From assembly GCA_016937945.1 (NCBI GenBank), contig JAFGVP010000133.1:1-45712 (forward strand): a stretch of DNA of 45,712 nucleotides, written 5' to 3'. Shown piece by piece: positions 35,687 through 45,712 of this stretch. The notes beneath the pieces are model-generated. The model saw only the letters and a list, made by a program, of their open reading frames with translations. It made no database searches and was not told the DNA's origin. This DNA is from Pontiellaceae bacterium. Lineage in GTDB: Bacteria; Verrucomicrobiota; Kiritimatiellia; Kiritimatiellales; Pontiellaceae. The position numbers were made by a program, and so were the translations under genes. How positions within the stretch are numbered: position 1 is the stretch's first letter; each line of letters starts with the position of its first letter.

Positions 35687-36106
35687 ATGTATACATCAAC
35701 ACAGAGAAAATCAGCATCTTCTTACGTTAATGGCTTTGACAGCTATTCGAGCATACCGGTCGACGTTCAGTTTCGACATATGCGGGAGTCGAAGCGGGTG
35801 CAATGGTTGGTGGAGCAGATGCTGGAGCGGTTCGATAAATATCCGCTTGCGGGGGCCAAGGCCTTTGTCGTGGTCGACGAAACGCATCATCGCGAGAAAA
35901 CCGGCGTTTTTCAGGTTAAGGCCAAGCTGGTCGTTCCGGGTGAGCCGCTTTACGTCGCTCACAGTTCCGAAACAACCGGGATGCACGATGGGGTGTACAG
36001 TGCGGTTGCAGACGTTTTTGAAAGCATAGAAAAGCAGCTTATAAAACGTCATGGACGGCGCGCTAAAAGGCGGGCAACACGGCTCGAATCGCAGCAGGCC
36101 GCCTGA
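35687..36106 (+). CDS. HPF/RaiA-like ribosome hibernation factor
   Basis: A 139-residue protein resembling the S30AE (HPF/RaiA) family, which binds the 30S decoding centre and inactivates ribosomes under stress. Matching features are IPVDVQFRHMRESKRVQWLVEQMLERF as strand plus helix, a second strand FQVKAKLVVPGEPLYVAHSS, and the closing helix VYSAVADVFESIEKQLIKRHGRRAKRR with a basic end. The match is by pattern, not by long identity. The start ATG has AAGGAG 9 bases upstream. It lies between the hsp20 cluster and dnaK, consistent with stress control. Confidence 0.75.
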   Translation: MYTSTQRKSASSYVNGFDSYSSIPVDVQFRHMRESKRVQWLVEQMLERFDKYPLAGAKAFVVVDETHHREKTGVFQVKAKLVVPGEPLYVAHSSETTGMHDGVYSAVADVFESIEKQLIKRHGRRAKRRATRLESQQAA

Positions 36107-36137
36107 TTTTCAGCCTCATAACGATCAATTAATAAGC

Positions 36138-36170
36138 GCCCTTTGGAGCAATCCGAAGGGCTAAGTTTTT
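36138..36170 (+). terminator. Terminator after the hibernation-factor gene
   Basis: GCCCTTTGG/CCGAAGGGC forms a 9-bp stem with one wobble and loop AGCAAT. A TTTTTT run begins 5 bases after the stem. Confidence 0.65.
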
Positions 36171-36311
36171 TATCCACAGAACACGATAATTGTGACAGGG
36201 AGAGTCGGTCTTTAGATCGGCCAAGGGGTTGTATGGAGAGTGATCCTCTCTAAATAATGTGTATTAGTCACGATGAGATATGACAAAGCCCCTGTCAGGA
36301 ATGTTTCATTG

Positions 36312-36800
36312 TCAGCAGGCTATTGACTGTCCGACAACCTCATTACTATTCAACACATCTGCTTTTTCAATCCAAATGGTTTTTTCGTTCTCGAGTGTAG
36401 CCATTGGCATCTGACCGCAATACGTCTTGCCTTGATGGGACCGATCATGATTGTAACCCTTAATCCACTCGTCCAGATCGTCCTGTAATTCTGCCAGAGT
36501 TCGATCGATCTTCTTCCTGAATATGATCTGGTAAAACTCGTTCAGGATAGTGCGGTGGAACCGCTCGCGGATACTGTTTGTTTGTGGCGACTTTTCCTTG
36601 GTCTTCGTGTAATCGATGTTGTTGATGGCCGAATCGAGCTGGTAGTCGTGATCCGCTTTGCCGCAGTATTCCGTGCCCCGGTCTGTCAGGATGGGAAGGA
36701 AACCCATTTTGTACTTTTCAAAGAAGGGGAGTACCGCCCGGTGCGCCGAAAAGTATTGCGGGTACTGTTCTGTAGGTACTCCTTCATCGCATCCAGGGTT
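36312..36800 (-). pseudogene. IS481/IS3-like transposase remnant (C-terminal part)
   Basis: The minus frame encodes the last part of a DDE transposase: ILTDRGTEYCG (second catalytic Asp), KSPQTNSIRERFHRTILNEFY (catalytic Glu), then KKIDRTLAELQDDLDEWIKGYNHDRSHQG. The match runs from about 36749 to 36312. The helix-turn-helix region and first catalytic Asp are missing, and the upstream frame (Cys-rich, ICATVSHLCTKDCCKK) is unlike transposases. It sits between the hibernation-factor gene and the dnaK promoter. Confidence 0.75.
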
Positions 36801-36843
36801 AAAAGATTTCTTGCAACAGTCCTTTGTGCAGAGGTGTGACACA

Positions 36844-36892
36844 GTGGCGCATATGGGACAGGTGATGGGGCGGGTATGGGACATGTGGCGCA
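36844..36892. repeat. Nested direct repeats at the IS-remnant/dnaK boundary
   Basis: TATGGGACA occurs at 36852-36860 and 36875-36883. GTGGCGCA flanks the pair at 36844-36851 and 36885-36892. The arrangement resembles part of a mobile-element end or a REP-like unit; no second copy lies in the window. Confidence 0.45.
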
Positions 36893-36981
36893 CCTGAACT
36901 TGGTTGCGGCCTTTAGGGTGTTTTGTCTTAAGTTGTTCATATTTAGTTTATAGTGCCAAGTATTCGGTGCTTTGTCTTTGC

Positions 36982-37004
36982 TGGCACACTTCGTGATATA
37001 GGGC
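36982..37004 (+). promoter_or_regulatory. Promoter-like motif upstream of dnaK
   Basis: TGGCACACTTCGTGATATAGGG matches the hsp20 upstream motif in TGGCACA, the TG seven bases later and GGGC, all with identical spacing. It ends 41 bases before the dnaK start. No CIRCE element or E. coli sigma-32-type promoter is seen in this gap. Confidence 0.5.
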
Positions 37005-37045
37005 GACCGTCGAATGTGACACCCATTTAAAGTAGGAGACACACA

Positions 37046-38977
37046 ATGAGTACAGCAAGTTCCAAAGTATTAGGTATCGACCTAGGTACCACCAACTCGT
37101 GCATGGCCATCATGGAAGGTGGCGAGCCGACGGTTATCCCGAACGCTGAAGGCGGACGTACAACCCCCTCGATTGTTGCTTTCACCAAGAGCGGCGAGCG
37201 CCTCGTCGGTACTGCGGCCAAGCGCCAGGCGGTGACCAATCCGCGCCACACCATCTTTTCGGTCAAGCGTTTCATGGGGCGCAAATACAGCGAAGTCGCG
37301 CATGAGTGCGATCTGGTGCCGTATGAAGTGGTCGAAGCCAAAAACGGCGACGCACACATTAAGATTGAAGACAAGGTATACAGCCCTCCGGAAATCTCCG
37401 CGATGATTCTGCAGAAGTTGAAAGCCGATGCAGAAGCCTATCTGGGAGAAACCATTTCTCAGGCGGTTATCACGGTGCCGGCATATTTCAACGACTCCCA
37501 GCGTCAGGCTACGAAGGATGCAGGACGCATTGCCGGTCTGGAAGTGCTTCGCATCATCAACGAGCCGACCTCGGCATCGCTGGCCTATGGCCTCGATAAG
37601 AAGTCCGAAGAAAAGATTGCTGTATACGACCTTGGCGGCGGCACGTTCGATATTTCCATTCTGGACATCGGCGACGGCGTTTTTGAAGTGGCAGCCACCA
37701 ACGGTGACGGACACCTTGGCGGGGACGACTTTGACCAGAAGATCATTCACTGGCTGGTCGCCAGCTTCAAAGCGGAGCAGGGCATCGACCTTTCCGCTGA
37801 TCCGATGGTGCTGCAGCGCCTGAAGGAAGCCGCTGAAAAGGCCAAGTGTGAACTATCCAGCTCACAATCGACCGATATCAATCTGCCGTTCATCACGGCC
37901 GACGCAACCGGTCCGAAGCACCTGAATGTTATGCTGACCCGCGCCAAGCTCGAAGAGCTGTGCGACGATCTGGTCGACAAGGCCATCACGCCGGTTCGCG
38001 CCTGTCTGAAAGATTCCGGCCTGAGCCAGTCTGAAATCGACGAAGTGATCTTGGTCGGTGGTTCCACCCGTATGCCCAAGGTACAGAGCTCTGTGAAGGA
38101 AATCTTCGGCAAGGAGCCGCACAAGGGGGTAAATCCGGACGAAGTGGTTGCCATCGGTGCCTCGATTCAGGGCGGCGTTCTGAAGGGTGAAGTCAAAGAC
38201 GTTCTGCTGCTCGACGTTACCCCGCTGACGCTCGGCATTGAAACGATGGGCGGCATTTCTACGCCGCTGATTGAACGCAATACCACGATTCCTGCCAAGA
38301 AGAGTGAAATTTTCTCCACGGCGGCTGACAACCAGCCCGCTGTTGAAATCAAGGTCCTTCAGGGTGAACGCAAGATGGCTCGCGACAATAAAACCATCGG
38401 CAGCTTCAACCTGGATGGAATTCCTCCGGCGCCGCGCGGTACGCCTCAGATCGAAGTGACGTTCGACATTGATGCCAACGGTATCGTAAAGGTCAGCGCA
38501 AAGGATCTCGGAACCGGTAAGGAACAGCACATCACCATCACGAACTCCAGCGGACTTTCCGATGAGGAAATCAATCAGATGGTCAAGGATGCCGAAGCGC
38601 ATGCTGCCGAAGACGAAAAGATGAAGGAAAAGGTCGACCTGAAGAATCAGGCGGATTCCACCGTCTTCCAGACGGAAAAGTTCCTGAAGGAAAATGCCGA
38701 CAAGATTTCCGCCGATCAGAAAGCCGAAGTTGAAGCGGCCATCGAGCCGGTCAAGAAAGCGCTTGAAGCGGAAGATTATGAAGGCATCAAGAGTTCGCTC
38801 GAAACCCTGAATGAAAAGATGCAGGCGGCCGCAACGGAAATGTATGCGAATGCCCAGCAACAGGGCGGTGCCGAAGGTGCTTCCGGGGCGGATGCCGGGG
38901 CTTCGGCCGGCGGCGAAAAGCAGGCCTCCGATGTTGAGGAAGCCGACTTTGAAATGATGGACGACGATAAGAAGTAA
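37046..38977 (+). CDS. dnaK: Chaperone protein DnaK (Hsp70)
   Basis: A 643-residue ATP-dependent chaperone. The ATPase domain opens with [17 protein letters not shown] and has [14 protein letters not shown] ([12 protein letters not shown]) and [11 protein letters not shown] motifs. The substrate domain starts after [14 protein letters not shown]. The C-terminal tail is Gly/Ala/Ser-rich and ends [20 protein letters not shown] site precedes the ATG. It is followed by groES and groEL on the same strand; neither dnaJ nor grpE is next to it, unlike many bacteria. Confidence 0.98.
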   Translation: MSTASSKVLGIDLGTTNSCMAIMEGGEPTVIPNAEGGRTTPSIVAFTKSGERLVGTAAKRQAVTNPRHTIFSVKRFMGRKYSEVAHECDLVPYEVVEAKNGDAHIKIEDKVYSPPEISAMILQKLKADAEAYLGETISQAVITVPAYFNDSQRQATKDAGRIAGLEVLRIINEPTSASLAYGLDKKSEEKIAVYDLGGGTFDISILDIGDGVFEVAATNGDGHLGGDDFDQKIIHWLVASFKAEQGIDLSADPMVLQRLKEAAEKAKCELSSSQSTDINLPFITADATGPKHLNVMLTRAKLEELCDDLVDKAITPVRACLKDSGLSQSEIDEVILVGGSTRMPKVQSSVKEIFGKEPHKGVNPDEVVAIGASIQGGVLKGEVKDVLLLDVTPLTLGIETMGGISTPLIERNTTIPAKKSEIFSTAADNQPAVEIKVLQGERKMARDNKTIGSFNLDGIPPAPRGTPQIEVTFDIDANGIVKVSAKDLGTGKEQHITITNSSGLSDEEINQMVKDAEAHAAEDEKMKEKVDLKNQADSTVFQTEKFLKENADKISADQKAEVEAAIEPVKKALEAEDYEGIKSSLETLNEKMQAAATEMYANAQQQGGAEGASGADAGASAGGEKQASDVEEADFEMMDDDKK

Positions 38978-38993
38978 CATGAAAATTTAGATC

Positions 38994-39076
38994 GCCGATT
39001 GCCGATTGCCGATTCGTGGAACTCAGTCGCTGTTATGCTCTGAAAAAAAAAGAGCCGCCGGAGGCCCGCGAATCGG
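38994..39076. repeat. Tandem and inverted GCCGATT repeat between dnaK and groES
   Basis: Three tandem GCCGATT units occupy 38994-39014. The last merges into CCGATTCG (39009-39016), whose reverse complement CGAATCGG lies at 39069-39076. The enclosed 50 bases include a nine-A run. It looks like a dispersed intergenic repeat inserted in the 153-base gap, where a groES promoter might otherwise be expected. Confidence 0.55.
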
Positions 39077-39130
39077 ACCTCGGAGATCTTAAATCGGAAA
39101 TTATAAAAACCAACAAGGAGAGAAGTATCC

Positions 39131-39418
39131 ATGAAGATTAAACCATTGGGCGAGCGCGTGCTGGTCGAGCCGGTTAAGGAAGAAGAAGCCGTTAAGGGTG
39201 GAATCATTATTCCGGATTCTGCAAAGGAAAAGCCGCAGGAAGGCAAAGTTGTTGCCGTAGGAACCGGCAAGATCGACGAGAACGGTAAGAAGGTTCCGTT
39301 CAATGTCAAGGTTGGCGATATCGTGCTGATGCCGAAGTATGGCGGAACCGAAGTTAAGGTTGATGGCAAGGAATACCAGATCATGCGCGAAGATGATATT
39401 CTCGCGATCGTCGGCTAA
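39131..39418 (+). CDS. groES: Co-chaperonin GroES
   Basis: A 95-residue lid of the GroEL chamber. Family motifs [37 protein letters not shown], and [22 protein letters not shown] are intact, including the mobile loop. AAGGAGAG precedes the ATG. It lies 25 bases before groEL, forming the usual bicistron. Confidence 0.98.
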   Translation: MKIKPLGERVLVEPVKEEEAVKGGIIIPDSAKEKPQEGKVVAVGTGKIDENGKKVPFNVKVGDIVLMPKYGGTEVKVDGKEYQIMREDDILAIVG

Positions 39419-39422
39419 CTGA

Positions 39423-41075
<1,653 letters not shown>

Positions 41076-41098
41076 TAGCGCCGTGAAGTGCCCGGTTT

Positions 41099-41180
41099 CA
41101 GTCGGTGTCCTTCGGGGTGCCGACTGATCGGCGGGCCGCTTCAGTACCTGAAAATCCGCACCTGAGAGGGGGCGGATTTT
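41099..41180 (+). terminator. Two hairpins after groEL
   Basis: A TTCG-capped stem CAGTCGG/CCGACTG (41099-41126) is followed by AAAATCCGC/GCGGATTTT (41151-41180), 9 bp with a terminal T run. The second is the likelier terminator; the first may protect the mRNA 3' end. Confidence 0.7.
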
Positions 41181-41194
41181 GTCATAAATGGCGT

Positions 41195-41222
41195 TTGACG
41201 AGATAATGTAGAGTGCTATACT
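41195..41222 (+). promoter_or_regulatory. Sigma-70-type promoter of rpoZ
   Basis: TTGACG and TATACT, near consensus with 16-bp spacing, begin 15 bases after the groEL terminator. The leader to the rpoZ ATG is about 85 bases. Confidence 0.8.
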
Positions 41223-41312
41223 ACGCGCCGCTTTTTTATCTTAAATATAAGGGACTTGCGAATATTTATATTTGTAATCCCCGTGGCTGATTGATCATTG
41301 CGGAGCAATACT

Positions 41313-41567
41313 ATGAACCTGAACTACCTGAATATCGCGGAAGAGAAGATTCCCAACATTCCGATGCTGGTGAACCTGATTTCCTATCGTACGCGCCAGC
41401 TCAATGCCGGCTCCCGCCCGATGGTCAAGCCGGACCATCCGGAACAGGATAATCACGATATCGTGCTCAAGGAGATTGCGGAAGGTCTGCTGACGGCTGA
41501 AATGGCCTACTCGCAGGAAGAGGTGGAAATTCCCGGACTCGACTTCGACGCATCCATTCTTCTTTAG
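41313..41567 (+). CDS. rpoZ: RNA polymerase omega subunit
   Basis: An 84-residue omega subunit, which helps fold and assemble beta'. The pattern NIAEEKIPNIPMLVNLISYRTRQLNAG followed by IVLKEIAEGLL matches the family's helix 1 and the conserved ALREIAEG-type helix; the tail is acidic. The ATG at 41313 has GGAG at 8 bases; a TTG at 41298 is possible but has no site. Between the chaperonin operon and smpB it has its own promoter and terminator. Confidence 0.85.
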   Translation: MNLNYLNIAEEKIPNIPMLVNLISYRTRQLNAGSRPMVKPDHPEQDNHDIVLKEIAEGLLTAEMAYSQEEVEIPGLDFDASILL

Positions 41568-41589
41568 GACGCATCAGAGTCCGTTTTGC

Positions 41590-41622
41590 AAAACCCAAAG
41601 CCCTTCGGGGATTTGGGTTTTG
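41590..41622 (+). terminator. Terminator of rpoZ
   Basis: AAAACCCAAA/TTTGGGTTTT (10 bp) continues into CCC-TTCG-GGG after one mismatch, a long stem with a TTCG cap and a T-rich 3' arm. Confidence 0.88.
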
Positions 41623-41754
41623 TGTTTCCCGGTCCGGAATATTTACCACCCGCTGCGCTTGAGGACATCGAGGTTACAGGGGTATGTTCTCTTCGTTCGC
41701 CGTATTTTCTCAAAGCGAAGCCGTCGAGTGGTTAAAACTGGAAAAGTGCAGGTC

Positions 41755-42246
41755 ATGGCAGGAAAAAACAAAAAAAAGAAAAATGATCCGTCAGCAGGCG
41801 TGCTGGCCACAAACCGGAAGGCGTTGCGGGATTATCATATTCTCGAGCAGTTTGAGGCCGGGATTGTTTTAACCGGGACGGAAGTAAAATCGGTGAAGCA
41901 GGGCCATCTGAGTATTCAGGAAGGGTATGTGAACATTGATGAGCGCATGGAATCCTGGTTGATCGGATGCACCATTCAGCCGTATGAGCAGGGCAATATT
42001 TTCAACCACAACCAGACCCGTGAACGAAAGCTGCTGCTTCATCGTAAAGAGATTGAGCGGTTATTCGGCAAGGTGCGGGAAAAGGGATTTACCCTGATTC
42101 CGCTCAAGGTCTATCTGGTTCGCGGCAAGGTAAAGGTCAAGATTGGTCTCGGGCGGGGTAAGAATGTGGTCGATAAGCGCGATGCGATCAAGAAGCGCGA
42201 GTCCGATCGCGACAGCCAGCGCGCCATACGAAATCATAATGGTTAG
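41755..42246 (+). CDS. smpB: SsrA-binding protein SmpB
   Basis: A 163-residue partner of tmRNA in rescue of stalled ribosomes. Family motifs include ATNRKALRDYHILEQFEAGIVLTGTEVKSVK and GNIFNHNQTRERKLLLHRKEIERL. The C-terminal basic tail (KKRESDRDSQRAIRNH) enters the decoding site. ATG 41755 gives the usual N-terminus with a lysine-rich leader; the frame is open to 41620, but that upstream part overlaps the rpoZ terminator and is not SmpB-like. The ribosome site is weak (GCAGGTC). The tmRNA gene itself is not in the window. Confidence 0.95.
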   Translation: MAGKNKKKKNDPSAGVLATNRKALRDYHILEQFEAGIVLTGTEVKSVKQGHLSIQEGYVNIDERMESWLIGCTIQPYEQGNIFNHNQTRERKLLLHRKEIERLFGKVREKGFTLIPLKVYLVRGKVKVKIGLGRGKNVVDKRDAIKKRESDRDSQRAIRNHNG

Positions 42247-42277
42247 TCAGGGCTCAGTGCTCTGGCGGGTAGCACAC

Positions 42278-42307
42278 AAAAAAGGGATCGCCGAGACGAT
42301 CCCTTTT
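42278..42307. terminator. Bidirectional terminator between smpB and the autotransporter
   Basis: AAAAGGGATCG/CGATCCCTTTT forms an 11-bp stem with loop CCGAGA, giving a T run on either strand between two convergent genes. Confidence 0.88.
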
Positions 42308-42328
42308 CGCGTTTCAGGCAACGAAGTC

Positions 42329-45300
42329 CTAGAACTGGTAGCGGATGGATCCGAGTACGGTGTAGTCGGAGTAGCCGCCGCTTGCTCTTCGTGTATCCAG
42401 ATCAGCGCGCAGCTCAAGGTATTCCCCCATCTTGGCGGCCACACCGGCGCCCAGCTTGATGATATCTTCCTCCGGCGCCTGCAGCTGCAGGTTGTAGAGG
42501 TCGGATGCGCCGACCAGACTGTAGTTGAGGTCCTCTTCTCGGGCGTTGAATTCGTGCAGCCAGAATGCGCGTATTTCCGGTTTGATGACCGTGTCACCCA
42601 TGTAGGAGTAGAAGCCGACATTGCATCCGATCGACCCCTGCACGTAGAGCGTGTCTAAGCCGTCAATATGACGGGCCACGGCCGTTGTGCTGGATTCCGT
42701 GTAGCCGTCCTGCGAGTAGTAGTTACCCAGCAGGGAGGCCTGAGGCGTAAAAATCAGGTAATTACCGATGATCTCCTTTCCGCCGCCGAAGTAAACAGCC
42801 ACATTCTTTGCATCGAAGCTGCCGGTGGTGTTGAACGTGGATCCCATGGTGGTATCGGCAGAGCTCTTTGCGAGAATCAGGCTGGCATCGGCAAACCAGT
42901 CATCGGTTCCGGCCGAAGCGTAAATCGATCCGACGGTTGTGCGCGTATCTACATCGCCGCCGTTATCCTTGTTGATAGAAGCCGAGCCGGAGCCGGCCGC
43001 CGCACCGACCAGAAGGCCGCTGTCAATTACGACATCGCCACCGATAAGGAAACCGTTGATGCTTCCATCATAGCCGTCGAAGCCGCTTCCGGAGGATTTG
43101 CTGATCCATGACTTGTATCCGGTAATCCAGCCCTGAAGATCCTGTTCAGGCATGTGTGGCCCGGCAGCGCCGGACGGAGCGGTACGGGATGCGATTACGC
43201 GTGCGCGGGTGTTGTCCGCACGTTTGGTCAGCTGTTCAGCAACGGAGTTCAGGCCGGAGTTGATTGCATTATGCGCCGGCGCGGAACTCATCTTTGAGCC
43301 GTAATAGTTGTCCATGACCTGACGGACCTGGCTTTCTCCGGAGAGGTAGGCAATGGTCTGGGCCATTGCTACGGCATTTGAATCGCCGGCAGCTTTCAGC
43401 AGGGTGATGCTGTCTGCTACGTCCATCAACTGTCCGTCGAGATTTCCGGCCTGGCCGATCGAGTGCTGGATAAAGTTATCCAGCATGATGTAGGTGCTGT
43501 CAACACCGTTGGAGAGCGTGACATCAAAGCCGAGAAGCAGGTTGGTTGCGATGTTGGCTTCCAGCAGGCTGGTGGAGGCTGCAGTTCCGTCAATGGTAAT
43601 GTTTCCGGCCTTGACGATGGTAATCACATTGGATTCGGCAATCCCTTCGTCATACACCTTGATCGTCGGATAGTTATCCACGCTTGCTGAGCTGGCCAGA
43701 GCCATTGTGCCGCCGACGGCGAGGTTGGGCTGGACCTGATTGCTGCTGATACCGAATGTCAGGGTGGAGTAGCGGTCCTGTTCGTAGTCGCCGAGAACGG
43801 TGGCCTGAGAAGTTGAGCCGATCTTAAGGTTTGCGCCGTAGAAGAGGCTGACATCGTTACTGACGATCAGCGACCCGCCGGAAAGGACTTCCAGCGTGTT
43901 GTAGGCGGTCTTATTGGTATCGGTTCCGATGGACAGGTCATGACCGACGGTCAACACGGATCCGTTTCCTTCGACCGTCACCAGATTGTTGCTGGATACG
44001 TAGCCGATATAGAGGTCTGAAACCGCCAATGCACTGGCACCGTTTGTAAGGGTGAGGGAATTGTTTCCGGTTTTCTTGCCGACATAGATGTCTGTTGCCG
44101 TCCAGTTGGCGTTGGTACCGTCGAGAACGATATTCAGCCCGCCTTCAACCATGTTGGTTCCATCCAGAGTTCCCATCAGCTGAAGGGTGGCGCCGGAATC
44201 AAACACAATGTTGGTGGCCGAGTTGGTTAATGCCGCGAAGTCCCAGGCATAGGTTTTCAGCGTTCCGCCGTTGGCGACCGTCAGCAGGTTGTTTTCAGCA
44301 TCGCCCATGACAATGTTTTCCTGGGCGCTGGCAAAAAGCGTTCCGCCGTTCTTAACTGTAACGCTGTTGTTGGAGCTGACGGATGAACCGACGTACAGCG
44401 AATCAGCTACTTCGAGGATGGCCTGTTCGCCGGAGATCAGAATGCTGTTTGCTTCACTGTCGGCGCTGTTACCGAGGTACAGGTTGTTTTCAACCTTCAT
44501 CGTGCCGCCATAGATCTTGAACTGGTTTTCGGAGCCGGCCTGGCCGATCACCATATTCTGCGTTGCGGTGAAGGTCGAATTAGAGTCGCTCATCTCGATA
44601 TAGTTGCCGTCACCGGTCACGCCGAGCGTCACATTGCTGGCGATGGCTACGGATCCGCCGGATGTGATTTTGAGATAGTTGTTTTTCCCTTCGTCACCGA
44701 TCGTAAGGGTCTGGGCCGTCAGGACGCCGTTGGTTCCGGCAATTGTGGCATGGTTGCTGTCTCCGGAAGTTCCGATGGTGAGTACCTGATCAAACGCGGC
44801 GGATCCATCCTGAATGTTCAGGTGATTGCTGCTGCCGCCGGCGTCGCCGATCTCCACATCACCATGAACCGTAATCTGCGTTCCGTTAGTCAGGATGTTG
44901 AGCGTGTTGCTTGCTGAAGATTCGCCCAGAGTCAGGTCGCCCGCGATATCCACGGTTGCACCATCTTCTGCGGTGAACGTATTCTTTGCTCCGGCGCTGC
45001 CGACAATCAGATTCCGCGAAACCGTGAGTGTCGAGTTGGTTCCGACCACGATGCTGTTCTTTTCCGCACCGGAGGAGACGCCGACTTTCAGGTCGAGTGC
45101 CGCGGTTGCAGTACCGCCATCCGAGATTGTCAGGTTATTTTCGTCTCCCGCAAAACCGACAAAGACCTTATTCCCTGCGGTCAGAACGGAGTTGCTGCCA
45201 TATACATTCAGACTGTTGCCGGAGGCGTCGGCTTTGTTCCCGATATAAATAATGTCGGATGCTGTCGCCTTAGCTCCATTGGTGAGGGTCAGCGAGTTAT

Positions 45301-45712
45301 CATCCGAGATGTCGCCGATATAAATTTCACCCGTGGTCCATGCGGCATTGCTGGCACTGAGGCCGTCATCAAGCAGGACATTCAGGCCGTCTTCAATCGC
45401 GGAATCTTCAATGGTCAGCGTTCCTCCGACGCCCAGTACCGCGCCGCTTGCAAAGTTGAGGTTGGAAATCGCGATAAAGTCGGTTGCATTCACATCGCCA
45501 CCGATCAGCAGGCGGCCCGATGCGTCGACATTTACTTCATTGAATTCGTTGGTGCTTCCCGCAATATTGGAAATAACCAGATCGGTTGTGTTGTTCAGGA
45601 AAACGGCCCCGGCATCGGAAATCGTCACGACGTTTTCGCTGTTGTTCGTTGTGCCGACATACAGCTGGTTGTCCACCTTGAGCATGCTGCCGCCTTCAAC
45701 ATCCACTGTGCC
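42329..45712 (-). CDS. Autotransporter with repetitive passenger, N-terminus outside the window
   Basis: The minus frame is open to the right edge, giving 1127 residues without a start or signal peptide. The passenger is a predicted beta-helix of short units of about 24-28 residues with the pattern (L/V)-X-(I/V/L)-G-X3-(S/G)-X2-N-X-(L/I)-X-(I/V)-X3-G-(G/T), for example LTIGDEGKNNYLKITSGGSV. At least eleven consecutive units are readable; a second block follows after a WDFAALTNSATN spacer. The last ~270 residues, from GWITGYKSW, form the outer-membrane barrel and end in YQF, the C-terminal Phe signature for BAM insertion. Function may be adhesion; no enzymatic motif is seen. Confidence 0.9.
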   Translation of the reverse strand, partial: GTVDVEGGSMLKVDNQLYVGTTNNSENVVTISDAGAVFLNNTTDLVISNIAGSTNEFNEVNVDASGRLLIGGDVNATDFIAISNLNFASGAVLGVGGTLTIEDSAIEDGLNVLLDDGLSASNAAWTTGEIYIGDISDDNSLTLTNGAKATASDIIYIGNKADASGNSLNVYGSNSVLTAGNKVFVGFAGDENNLTISDGGTATAALDLKVGVSSGAEKNSIVVGTNSTLTVSRNLIVGSAGAKNTFTAEDGATVDIAGDLTLGESSASNTLNILTNGTQITVHGDVEIGDAGGSSNHLNIQDGSAAFDQVLTIGTSGDSNHATIAGTNGVLTAQTLTIGDEGKNNYLKITSGGSVAIASNVTLGVTGDGNYIEMSDSNSTFTATQNMVIGQAGSENQFKIYGGTMKVENNLYLGNSADSEANSILISGEQAILEVADSLYVGSSVSSNNSVTVKNGGTLFASAQENIVMGDAENNLLTVANGGTLKTYAWDFAALTNSATNIVFDSGATLQLMGTLDGTNMVEGGLNIVLDGTNANWTATDIYVGKKTGNNSLTLTNGASALAVSDLYIGYVSSNNLVTVEGNGSVLTVGHDLSIGTDTNKTAYNTLEVLSGGSLIVSNDVSLFYGANLKIGSTSQATVLGDYEQDRYSTLTFGISSNQVQPNLAVGGTMALASSASVDNYPTIKVYDEGIAESNVITIVKAGNITIDGTAASTSLLEANIATNLLLGFDVTLSNGVDSTYIMLDNFIQHSIGQAGNLDGQLMDVADSITLLKAAGDSNAVAMAQTIAYLSGESQVRQVMDNYYGSKMSSAPAHNAINSGLNSVAEQLTKRADNTRARVIASRTAPSGAAGPHMPEQDLQGWITGYKSWISKSSGSGFDGYDGSINGFLIGGDVVIDSGLLVGAAAGSGSASINKDNGGDVDTRTTVGSIYASAGTDDWFADASLILAKSSADTTMGSTFNTTGSFDAKNVAVYFGGGKEIIGNYLIFTPQASLLGNYYSQDGYTESSTTAVARHIDGLDTLYVQGSIGCNVGFYSYMGDTVIKPEIRAFWLHEFNAREEDLNYSLVGASDLYNLQLQAPEEDIIKLGAGVAAKMGEYLELRADLDTRRASGGYSDYTVLGSIRYQF

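Noticed and set aside
36900..37045. CIRCE (HrcA) element upstream of dnaK or groES
   Set aside because: No TTAGCACTC-N9-GAGTGCTAA-like repeat is present in either upstream gap.
41620..41754. Longer N-terminus for SmpB
   Set aside because: The extra 45 residues overlap the rpoZ terminator, have no ribosome site at their start and do not resemble SmpB.

Overview
The window looks like chromosome of a Gram-negative, polysaccharide-degrading bacterium of the PVC group, most likely Kiritimatiellota or a close Verrucomicrobiota relative. This is inferred from an autotransporter with a repetitive passenger, a GH172 enzyme ending in thrombospondin-type calcium repeats plus a C-terminal beta domain, uronate catabolism with a TRAP transporter, and consistent Shine-Dalgarno use. 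No rRNA gene is present, so the taxonomy is an inference.

Layout. (1) 1-5.0 kb: ion transport, with a truncated TrkH/KtrB-type K+ transporter carrying a long extra N-terminal membrane region, a voltage-gated-type K+ channel ending in a zinc ribbon, a CaCA cation exchanger and two small unknown proteins. A 3' half of a tRNA-Pro(CGG) gene at 5261-5305, starting exactly at the anticodon loop and followed by its own terminator, marks what looks like an old integration scar. By geometry the inserted DNA would lie to its left. (2) 5.5-18.4 kb: the classic translation/transcription block tRNA-Thr, tuf, rpmG, tRNA-Trp, secE, nusG, rplK, rplA, rplJ, rplL, rpoB, rpoC. The EF-Tu has a strikingly altered switch I. 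(3) 18.4-21.2 kb: YycJ-type metallo-hydrolase, class II fructose-bisphosphate aldolase with a clear promoter, and an exported thioredoxin.

(4) 21.2-29.2 kb: uronate utilisation. An IclR-family regulator is divergent from a DUF4861 exported protein, kduI and kduD, with a palindromic candidate operator between them. A BNR_4-type lipoprotein and a DctPQM TRAP transporter follow. Together they suggest import and isomerisation/reduction of uronates released from an acidic polysaccharide; lyases, KdgK and KdgA are not in the window. (5) 29.3-33.8 kb: TrmO, a sirtuin, a small membrane protein, a SelW-like Rdx protein and a secreted GH172 enzyme. (6) 33.9-42.2 kb: a proteostasis block of three different Hsp20 proteins, a hibernation-factor-like protein, an IS-transposase remnant, dnaK, groES, groEL, rpoZ and smpB. 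The hsp20 cluster and dnaK share an identically spaced promoter-like motif. (7) 42.3 kb to the right edge: a large autotransporter whose N-terminus is outside the window.

Most promising for follow-up: the EF-Tu switch I change with a net insertion, the shared heat-shock promoter motif, the tRNA-Pro scar, the uronate locus with uncharacterised exported proteins, and the enlarged or accessorised membrane proteins (TrkH, K+ channel, DctM).
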